Below are positions 1 through 5,435 of a stretch of 5,435 nt of DNA, in pieces. The stretch covers positions 1 to 5,435 of the forward strand of contig CAKSWL010000165.1 in assembly GCA_934511335.1 (NCBI GenBank), in the 5' to 3' direction. The position numbers were made by a program, and so were the translations under genes. The DNA is from an uncultured Cloacibacillus sp. (GTDB lineage: Bacteria > Synergistota > Synergistia > Synergistales > Synergistaceae). The notes under the pieces are model-generated. The model ran no database searches and was not told where the DNA came from. It worked only from the letters and a program-made list of their open reading frames with translations. Position 1 is the first letter of the stretch; every line of letters begins with the position of its first letter.

Positions 1-762
1 GGTTTTGAACTCAGCCGCGAACGCCCCTTCCGTTCCGTGCATCACACCGCAAGCGCCGTCTCGATATGCGGCGGCGGCTCGGCGCTCCGACCCGGGGAAA
101 TCAGCCTTGCCTCGCGCGGCGTGCTCTTCCTCGACGAATTTCCCGAATTTTCACGCGCTGTGATCGAGTCTCTGCGCCAGCCGCTGGAAGACGGTTCGAT
201 AACGGTGAGCCGCGCTGCGGGAAGCGCCGTCTACCCGGCGAAGGTGCTCGTCGTCGCGGCCTGCAACCCCTGCCCATGTGGTTTTGCGGGGGATAGCGAG
301 CGGCCGTGCACATGTACTCCCTTCTCGCTCGAACGTTACAGAAGAAAGCTATCCGGCCCGATCTTGGACCGCATCGACCTGCACGTCGCCGTTCCGCGGC
401 TGACTCCCGAAGAGCTCGTCTCGCTCGGCGACAGCGGCGGGGAGCGCAGCGAAGCGGTGCGCGCCCGCGTCGCCTATGCGCGGGAGGTTCAGGCCCGGCG
501 CTGGGCGGGGCTGGGCTTTCAATGCAATTCTGAGATACCGGAAAAATTCCTGCGCCGCAGCGCCTCGATGAAACCGGAGGTGCGTTCCTTTATTTTGGAG
601 GCGCTTAAGGGCGTGAAACTGTCGGGGCGCGGCCTTTCACGCGTGCTGCGCGTTTCGCGGACGATCGCCGACCTCGCGGGCGCGCCGCAGATAGAGGTCG
701 GACATGTTGCCGAGGCGATTAGTTACCGCGAGGGGGAGGCTACCTCATGGATGACCGTCTAA
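1..762 (+). CDS. comM: ComM/YifB-family Mg-chelatase-like AAA+ ATPase, 3' part (5' end outside window)
   Basis: C-terminal 253 residues of a protein usually near 500 residues long; the reading frame is open from base 1, so the gene begins upstream. A GTG at 37 is internal, because conserved family sequence (ERPFRS before HHTAS) lies on both sides of it. Seen: Walker B GVLFLDE (window codons 40-46, Asp45/Glu46), the CNPCPCG segment with Cys88, Cys91 and Cys93 followed by Cys103 and Cys105 (a likely metal-binding cluster), the GPILDRID motif with Arg124, and a sensor-2-like SRTIADL with Arg220. The Walker A loop lies upstream of the window. Known of the family: ComM is a hexameric helicase that extends heteroduplex by branch migration during natural transformation; YifB homologues also occur in bacteria not known to be competent. 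Its 3' end overlaps dprA by 16 bases, which supports a shared role in handling incoming DNA. The family call is firm; the competence role in this organism is inferred. Confidence 0.93.
   Translation, partial: GFELSRERPFRSVHHTASAVSICGGGSALRPGEISLASRGVLFLDEFPEFSRAVIESLRQPLEDGSITVSRAAGSAVYPAKVLVVAACNPCPCGFAGDSERPCTCTPFSLERYRRKLSGPILDRIDLHVAVPRLTPEELVSLGDSGGERSEAVRARVAYAREVQARRWAGLGFQCNSEIPEKFLRRSASMKPEVRSFILEALKGVKLSGRGLSRVLRVSRTIADLAGAPQIEVGHVAEAISYREGEATSWMTV
731..739 (+). promoter_or_regulatory. Ribosome binding site of dprA, inside comM
   Basis: A purine run containing GGAGG (735-739) lies 7 bases before the ATG at 747. It is within the last codons of comM, so ribosomes finishing comM would be positioned to re-initiate on dprA. 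This spacing supports the ATG at 747 as the dprA start. Confidence 0.75.
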
Positions 763-1844
763 AGCTGATGCTGCTTTTGAACAGCATAAACGCCAACGCC
801 GCCGTGCTTGCGAAGTTCCTTTTGACCGGCGCCGAGCCGCGCGAGTTGTGGAATCCCGCAAAAGCAGACGTCGCCAAAGAGCTCTTCGGCGAAAAGAGCC
901 TCGCGAGGCTGCGCGCCGCCTGTGGCGCGGCCTGGGCGGAGCGGGAGCTTGAACGGGCGGAAAAACTTGGCGTGCGCCTGCTGACGGTGGACGACGTGGA
1001 CTATCCGCAGGAGCTATTCGACCTTAAGGACGCGCCGCTCGTCCTATATTGGAAGGGCGGCGCGCAGCGGCTGCCGGACAAAAAGAGGATCGCGGTCGTC
1101 GGCACACGCCGTATGAGCGCCTACGGCAGGAATGTCTCGCAGCGGCTCGGAGCCGCTTGCGCCGCGCACGATATAGCGCTGATCAGCGGCGGCGCGTGGG
1201 GCGTCGACGGCTGCTCGCAGGAAGCCTGCTGCTGCGGGGGAGGGGAGACCTTTGCCATCCTGGGCACCGGCGTCGACCGTGTCTACCCTGCGGCCAATAA
1301 AAAATTATTTGATAAGATCGCCGAACGCGGCGCGCTGGTCTCGGAATTTCCCCTTGGCGCGAGCGGCGAACCCTGGCACTTTCCCCAGCGCAACCGGATC
1401 GTCGCCGCGCTTGCGGAAAGGGTCGTGGTGGTTGAAGCCCCGCTCAAAAGCGGTTCGATGATCACGGCGCGCCTTGCGCTGGAACTTGGACGGGAGGTCT
1501 GGGCGGTGCCGGGACAGATATACAGCGCCAACTCCGAGGGGACGAACCGCTTGATATATGACGGGGCCTTTCCCTATACCGGTGAAGACCTCTTCCTCAG
1601 CGCCTGCGGCGTCGCGCCGGAGGCCGCCGCGGGGCGGGGCGTCGCTCCAGAGGGGGAAATTTCCGCCGAAGAGAGGCAGATTTTCAAATCTCTCGCGGAA
1701 AACGGGGCGATGACGATTGACAACCTATCGCTTGCCGTTAAAATGAGCCCCGCTGACCTTTTAAAAAATATCGCGCTCCTATCCGCGAAAGGGATTGTTT
1801 TTATGTCCGCACCGGGACGCTACAGCGTAAAGGGTAATCTGTGA
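747..1844 (+). CDS. dprA: DNA processing protein DprA (Smf), RecA loader
   Basis: A 365-residue protein, normal length for DprA. Known role: it binds single-stranded DNA in the cytoplasm, shields it from nucleases and loads RecA during transformation. Seen in order: a degenerate helical N-terminal region (about 1-80); a Rossmann-like fold starting at KRIAVVGTRR (113-122); SGGAWGVD (147-154); ILGTGVDRVYP (171-181); SEFPLG (199-204); FPQRNRI (212-218); the conserved KSGSMITAR (234-242); AVPGQIYS (253-260); and a C-terminal winged-helix-like domain (about 306-361). Odd: the segment after the SGG motif reads W151, then GVDGCSQEACCC, where many DprA proteins have ARG-ID-xxAH-xGAL. As I recall it, the Helicobacter pylori DprA has a similar SGGALGVD and Gln in place of His, so this looks like a variant rather than a broken gene. 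The start ATG has a good ribosome binding site and overlaps comM; topA follows after 19 bases. Confidence 0.95.
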   Translation: MDDRLKLMLLLNSINANAAVLAKFLLTGAEPRELWNPAKADVAKELFGEKSLARLRAACGAAWAERELERAEKLGVRLLTVDDVDYPQELFDLKDAPLVLYWKGGAQRLPDKKRIAVVGTRRMSAYGRNVSQRLGAACAAHDIALISGGAWGVDGCSQEACCCGGGETFAILGTGVDRVYPAANKKLFDKIAERGALVSEFPLGASGEPWHFPQRNRIVAALAERVVVVEAPLKSGSMITARLALELGREVWAVPGQIYSANSEGTNRLIYDGAFPYTGEDLFLSACGVAPEAAAGRGVAPEGEISAEERQIFKSLAENGAMTIDNLSLAVKMSPADLLKNIALLSAKGIVFMSAPGRYSVKGNL

Positions 1845-1845
1845 G

Positions 1846-1852
1846 AAAGAGG
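1846..1852 (+). promoter_or_regulatory. Ribosome binding site that decides the topA start
   Basis: AAAGAGG directly follows the dprA stop codon. It ends on the first base of a GTG (1852) that would be an alternative start in the same frame. A site overlapping its own start codon cannot serve it, whereas it lies 11 bases before the ATG at 1864. The ATG is therefore preferred, although the spacing is somewhat long. Confidence 0.6.
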
Positions 1853-1863
1853 TGTCCGCAACG

Positions 1864-2079
1864 ATGGCTGCAAAAAAAACCGTAAAACAGGATGAGGCGG
1901 CATCCCAAGAGATAAAAAAAGGCGACGTAAAACCCTGCGCCGAAAAAGAGACCAAAACAAAGGCGGAGACGGCAAAGAAAACGACGAAAACGACAAAGGC
2001 CGCTAGTGCCGCCGCTACGACGACGAAAAAGAAAGCTCCCGCGGCAAAAGCCTCGCGCAGTCAGAAATTTTCTCAGTAC
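1864..2079 (+). other. Code for the basic low-complexity N-terminal tail of TopA
   Basis: These 72 codons precede the TOPRIM domain and contain 18 lysines in the first 70 residues, mixed with Ala and Thr (for example KKTTKTTKAA at 38-47 and TTTKKK at 52-57). The DNA is A-rich compared with its surroundings, with repeated ACGACGAAAA-like units near 1981 and 2020, an A8 run at 1872-1879 and an A7 run at 1914-1920. The composition resembles histone H1-like or linker tails. It is probably disordered and may bind DNA non-specifically; that role is inference. Confidence 0.7.
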
Positions 2080-4110
2080 GACGGCAAGACGCTCGTAGTG
2101 GTCGAATCTCCTGCGAAGGCCAAAACGCTTGAAAAAATCCTTGGTTCGCGCTATAAAGTGCTCGCGAGCTTAGGACATGTACGCGACCTGCCTAAGGGCC
2201 GTCTGGCGATAGACCTTGAACATGATTTTGAACCGGAATATATACAGGTGCGCGGCAAAGCCGACCTCATAAAGACGCTTAAAGGGGCCTCCTCCGCAAG
2301 CAAGCGCACGCTGCTCGCCTCCGACCCCGACCGCGAGGGTGAGGCGATCGCCTGGCACTTGGCTTCGTTGCTCGATATCGACACAGAGCAAAAATGCCGC
2401 ATCAGGATGCACGAAATTACGGAGCATGGCGTAAAGAGCGCCATCTCCGAACCCGATACGATAAATATGGAGCTTGTCGAGGCCCAGCAGGCGCGCCGCG
2501 TGCTCGACCGCCTCGTCGGCTACGAACTGAGCCCGCTGCTTTGGTACAAGGTCCAGCGCGGCCTGTCCGCCGGGCGCGTGCAGTCAGTGGCGCTGCGCAT
2601 CGTCTGCGAGCGCGAAGAAGAAATAGAGCGCTTCATCCCCGAGGAGTACTGGCTCATGGACGTCGACGCAAATAGCCTCGATAAAAAGCGGGGATACAAA
2701 CTGCGCGTTGAAAAATACAAAAACAAGGCGTTGACGATAAATAACGAAGAAGAGGCGCGGCAAATAGAACGGGCGATTCGTGCGGGGCGGCTGACCGTCG
2801 ACGATTTCAGCACGAAAGAGAGCAAAAAACAGCCCAATCCGCCCTTCAAGACCAGCACCTTGCAGCAGGAGGCCTCCCGCCGCTGCGGATTTGCGCCGAA
2901 GCGTACCATGCGCATCGCGCAGGCGCTCTATGAGGGCATCGAGATACCGGGACGCGGCCCAACGGGTCTCATCACCTACATGCGTACCGACAGCCTGCGG
3001 CTCGCGCCAGAGGCGCTCGACGCCTCGCGGGCCTTTATCGCGAACAGCTTTGGGGAAAATTACCTCCCCGACAAGCCCAACGAATACATGCCCAAGGGCA
3101 AGGCGCAGGACGCCCACGAGGCGATACGCGCGACAGACCCGCTGCTTACTCCGGAGTCTCTCAAAGATCACCTTACGCCCGAGCAGTACAGGCTTTACGA
3201 GCTGATATGGAGCCGATTCATCGCCAGCCAGATGAAGGACGCCGTGGTGGCGCGCACGAACCTCATCTGCTCCTCCGCCGATTACCAGATGAAACAGTCC
3301 GGCGTCGTCGTCACTTTTGACGGCTGGGGACGCGTCTATCCGCTCGGCATCAAAGATGTGACGATGGAGCCCGCGGTAAAGGGCGAAGAGTTTGCAATAG
3401 AAAATATCACCGCGGAACAGAAATTTACCCAGCCGCTGCCGCGCTACACCGAGGCGGGGCTCGTCAAGGCGCTCGAAGAAAAGGGGATCGGACGTCCTTC
3501 GACATACGCGACGATCATCGACACCCTTTCACTGCGCGGCTACGTCGACCGCGGCGAAGAAGATAAAAAGCTGATCCCGACAAAGCTCGGAAGACTCGTC
3601 AACAGCTTCCTTGTAAGATACTTCTCATCGATCGTCAACGAGGACTTCACGGCGGCGATGGAGGGCGAGCTTGACCAGGTCGAAGCAGGCGAAATTGAGT
3701 GGAAAAAACTGATGGCCGACTTCTGGCAGGGCTTTAAGCCAGTCGTCGACGAGGTCTCCGCGCACGGCGAAAGCATGAGGCCGGAGCCTGAACTGATCGG
3801 CGAAAAATGTCCCGAATGCGGGCATGAGCTCATCATAAAGCGCGGACGCTTTGGCGAGTTTATCGCCTGCACCGGTTATCCGGAATGTAAATACACAAGA
3901 AAAATCGTGAAGACTACCGGTATAAAATGCCCGAAATGCGGCGAGGGCGAGCTGATACGCCGTAAGGCCACCAAAGGCAAGATGAAGGGGCGCTTCTTCT
4001 ACGGCTGTGAACGCTATCCAGACTGCGACTACGTCTCGTGGAAGAAGCCCGGCAAAGAGGGCGCGGCGGAAGAGCCGGCGGCGGTGGAGCCAGATGGCGC
4101 CGACATGTAA
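1864..4110 (+). CDS. topA: DNA topoisomerase I (type IA, omega protein)
   Basis: A 748-residue type IA topoisomerase that relaxes negatively supercoiled DNA through a transient 5'-phosphotyrosine link and needs Mg2+. Residues counted from the ATG at 1864: a low-complexity Lys/Thr/Ala-rich tail (1-72), then a TOPRIM domain with VVVESPAKAK (Glu81) and SDPDREGEAIAWH (Asp154, Asp156, Glu158). Next come the core LSAGRVQS motif, the catalytic ITYMRTDS with Tyr372 and Arg374, DAHEAIRATDP (His418), and GIGRPSTYATI (541-551). Two C-terminal four-cysteine zinc ribbons follow (Cys649/652/669/675 and Cys689/692/715/721), then a short acidic end. Escherichia coli TopA is longer at the C terminus and has no such N-terminal tail. 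All catalytic residues are present, so the enzyme should be active. A GTG start at 1852 would add four residues but has no usable ribosome binding site. The 3' end overlaps trmFO by 17 bases. Confidence 0.97.
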   Translation: MAAKKTVKQDEAASQEIKKGDVKPCAEKETKTKAETAKKTTKTTKAASAAATTTKKKAPAAKASRSQKFSQYDGKTLVVVESPAKAKTLEKILGSRYKVLASLGHVRDLPKGRLAIDLEHDFEPEYIQVRGKADLIKTLKGASSASKRTLLASDPDREGEAIAWHLASLLDIDTEQKCRIRMHEITEHGVKSAISEPDTINMELVEAQQARRVLDRLVGYELSPLLWYKVQRGLSAGRVQSVALRIVCEREEEIERFIPEEYWLMDVDANSLDKKRGYKLRVEKYKNKALTINNEEEARQIERAIRAGRLTVDDFSTKESKKQPNPPFKTSTLQQEASRRCGFAPKRTMRIAQALYEGIEIPGRGPTGLITYMRTDSLRLAPEALDASRAFIANSFGENYLPDKPNEYMPKGKAQDAHEAIRATDPLLTPESLKDHLTPEQYRLYELIWSRFIASQMKDAVVARTNLICSSADYQMKQSGVVVTFDGWGRVYPLGIKDVTMEPAVKGEEFAIENITAEQKFTQPLPRYTEAGLVKALEEKGIGRPSTYATIIDTLSLRGYVDRGEEDKKLIPTKLGRLVNSFLVRYFSSIVNEDFTAAMEGELDQVEAGEIEWKKLMADFWQGFKPVVDEVSAHGESMRPEPELIGEKCPECGHELIIKRGRFGEFIACTGYPECKYTRKIVKTTGIKCPKCGEGELIRRKATKGKMKGRFFYGCERYPDCDYVSWKKPGKEGAAEEPAAVEPDGADM
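4083..4089 (+). promoter_or_regulatory. Probable ribosome binding site of trmFO, inside topA
   Basis: GGTGGAG lies within the last codons of topA, with its GGAG core ending 4 bases before the ATG at 4094. The spacing is short but workable. The alternative GTG at 4115 has no comparable purine-rich site in front of it, which favours the ATG. Confidence 0.5.
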
Positions 4111-5435
4111 AACGGTGACGGTCGCCGGCGGCGGGCTTGCGGGCTCCGAAGCCGCTTGGCAGCTTGCGGAACGCGGCGTGCGCGTGCGCCTATGCGAGAT
4201 GCGTCCCTTGAAGATGACCCCCGCGCACGAAACGCCGCTGTTGGGCGAGCTCGTATGCAGCAACTCGCTTGGCGGAGACAAAACTACGACCCCCGCGGGC
4301 ATATTGAAGGCCGAGCTCAAACGCTTGGACAGCCTCATCATGCGCTGCGCCGAGGAAAGCCGCGTACCCGCCGGCAACGCGCTCGCTGTGGACCGCGAAG
4401 TCTTCGCGCGCCTTGTCGACAGCCGTATCGCCGGCCATCCTAATATCGAACTGGTGCGCGAAGAGCTGACCAATATCCCTGAGGAACCGGCGATAATCGC
4501 CACAGGGCCGCTCACCAGCGAGCCGCTGGCACGGTCGCTCGCGTCGCTTACGGGAGAAGACTTCCTGTATTTTTACGACGCCGTCGCGCCGATCGTCGAC
4601 GTCGGCACTGTGGATATGACGAAGGCCTTCCGCGCCAACCGCTACGGCACGGAAGCCGACTATATAAATTGTCCGATGGACGAAGAGGAGTACGCCATCT
4701 TCTGGAATGAGCTTGTCAATGCAGAGACTGCGCCGCGCCATGACTTTGAAGAGGAGCAAATGCGTCATTTCGACGGCTGCCTGCCGGTAGAGGTAATAGC
4801 GAAACGCGGCGAAAAAACGCTGCTCTTCGGCCCGCTGCGCCCCGTGGGTTTTGAGGCGGCGCACGGCGGACGGGAGCCCTACGCCGTCGTACAGCTGCGC
4901 CAGGACAACGAAGAGGGGACTCTTTTTAACATCGTCGGCTTTCAGACGAACCTAAAATGGGGAGAGCAGGAGCGTGTATTCAGGCTTATACCGGCGCTCC
5001 GGGAGGCGGAATTCGTCCGTAAAGGAGTGATGCACCGCAATCTCTTCGTCTGCGCCCCGAAGGTGCTTGATCCATATCTCCGCTTCAAAGGGCGCGAGGC
5101 GCTCTTCATAGCCGGACAGGCCTCCGGAGTCGAGGGATATATGGAGAGCACGGCGATGGGGCTGGCCGCCGCGCTTTTCGCCTATCTGGGGATCAACGAC
5201 CTGCCGATGGCCGATTTTCCGCCGGAGACCGCGATCGGCTCGCTGCTGAACTACCTGTACACGGCGCTGCCTGCGAGCTTCCAGCCGATGAACGTCAACC
5301 TCGGCATCTTCCCGCGCCTCCCCGGTAAAAAACTCCGTAAACGGACGGAACGCTGCGAAGCCTACGCCCTCCGCTCGCGCGGCGCCCTGGAGAAATTTAT
5401 CTCCGAGAACGGGCGGCTGTTCCCCTCTAGGGAAA
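4094..5435 (+). CDS. trmFO: TrmFO: folate- and FAD-dependent tRNA (uracil-54-C5)-methyltransferase, missing its extreme 3' end
   Basis: The frame is open from the ATG at 4094 to the window edge, giving 447 residues with no stop. The family is typically about 430-470 residues, so only a few codons are probably missing. Known role: the enzyme methylates U54 of the tRNA T-loop using methylenetetrahydrofolate as carbon donor and reduced FAD. Seen: an FAD-binding GGGLAGSEAA (12-21), EMRP (35-38), ELVCSNSL (52-59) with Cys55, VPAGNALAVDR (about 91-101), the ATGPLTSE motif, LYFYDAVAP, NCPM, FDGCLPVEV with Cys229, AKRGEKTLLFGP, YAVVQLRQDN, IVGFQTNLKWGEQ, GVMHRN, AGQASGVEGYMES (340-352) and FQPMNVN. 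Cys55 and Cys229 correspond to the two functionally important cysteines (53 and 226) of the Bacillus subtilis enzyme. It overlaps topA by 17 bases, so translational coupling is likely. In B. subtilis the next genes are xerC/codV and clpQY; whether that holds here cannot be seen. Confidence 0.96.
   Translation, partial: MAPTCKTVTVAGGGLAGSEAAWQLAERGVRVRLCEMRPLKMTPAHETPLLGELVCSNSLGGDKTTTPAGILKAELKRLDSLIMRCAEESRVPAGNALAVDREVFARLVDSRIAGHPNIELVREELTNIPEEPAIIATGPLTSEPLARSLASLTGEDFLYFYDAVAPIVDVGTVDMTKAFRANRYGTEADYINCPMDEEEYAIFWNELVNAETAPRHDFEEEQMRHFDGCLPVEVIAKRGEKTLLFGPLRPVGFEAAHGGREPYAVVQLRQDNEEGTLFNIVGFQTNLKWGEQERVFRLIPALREAEFVRKGVMHRNLFVCAPKVLDPYLRFKGREALFIAGQASGVEGYMESTAMGLAAALFAYLGINDLPMADFPPETAIGSLLNYLYTALPASFQPMNVNLGIFPRLPGKKLRKRTERCEAYALRSRGALEKFISENGRLFPSRE

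Noticed and set aside
37..39. GTG as the start of a short complete comM-like protein
   Set aside because: The same frame is open to base 1 and encodes conserved family sequence before the GTG, so the gene is cut by the window edge rather than starting here.
1845..1863. Terminator or promoter in the dprA-topA gap
   Set aside because: Only 19 bases, without inverted repeat, T-run or promoter-like elements; it holds just the ribosome binding site.
2584..3171. Open frame on the - strand (195 codons) opposite the topA core
   Set aside because: It lies opposite the strongly conserved topoisomerase domain; treated as a compositional shadow.
4115..4117. GTG as an alternative start for trmFO
   Set aside because: It lies directly before the FAD-binding beta strand and would avoid the topA overlap, but it has no convincing ribosome binding site; the ATG at 4094 has GGAG upstream.
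3625..4515. Long open frame on the - strand (296 codons) spanning the topA/trmFO junction
   Set aside because: It lies opposite two well-conserved genes, its product has no recognisable motif, and long antisense frames are expected in GC-rich coding DNA with strong third-position bias.
4190..4864. Open frame on the - strand (224 codons) opposite trmFO
   Set aside because: It is fully covered by the conserved TrmFO reading frame, its product resembles no family I know, and it has no good ribosome binding site argument.

Overview
The window is a compact stretch of bacterial chromosome with four genes, all on the + strand, overlapping or nearly touching. It holds the 3' part of a comM/yifB-type AAA+ ATPase gene (1-762), a complete dprA (747-1844), a complete topA for DNA topoisomerase I (1864-4110, start re-assigned from an upstream GTG), and a trmFO gene that is open to the window edge (4094-5435). 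There is no gene-free stretch over 300 bases; the longest gap is 19 bases. I see no RNA genes, mobile elements, CRISPR arrays or convincing terminators.

Organism: the DNA is GC-rich with frequent ATA and AAA codons and purine-rich ribosome binding sites. The order dprA-topA-trmFO is the classical Bacillota-type neighbourhood (in Bacillus subtilis followed by xerC/codV, clpQ, clpY and codY). TrmFO, the folate/FAD-dependent tRNA methylase, rules out a typical gammaproteobacterium. A GC-rich anaerobe of the Synergistota or a diderm Bacillota lineage fits best, but this is inference from gene order and composition and no marker gene settles it.

Layout and function: comM and dprA share 16 bases, dprA and topA are 19 bases apart, and topA and trmFO share 17 bases, so the four are probably co-transcribed and translationally coupled. 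ComM and DprA both act on single-stranded DNA taken up by transformation (branch migration and RecA loading respectively). TopA relaxes negative supercoils. TrmFO makes ribothymidine at position 54 of tRNA. The link between the first two is functional; topA and trmFO are housekeeping genes that commonly sit beside dprA.

Nothing here is clearly a new system. The points that deserve a second look are a divergent DprA Rossmann motif (Trp and a Cys triplet where the family usually has Arg/Lys and Ala-Leu), a lysine/threonine/alanine-rich tail of about 72 residues at the N terminus of TopA, and adenine runs within the code for that tail.
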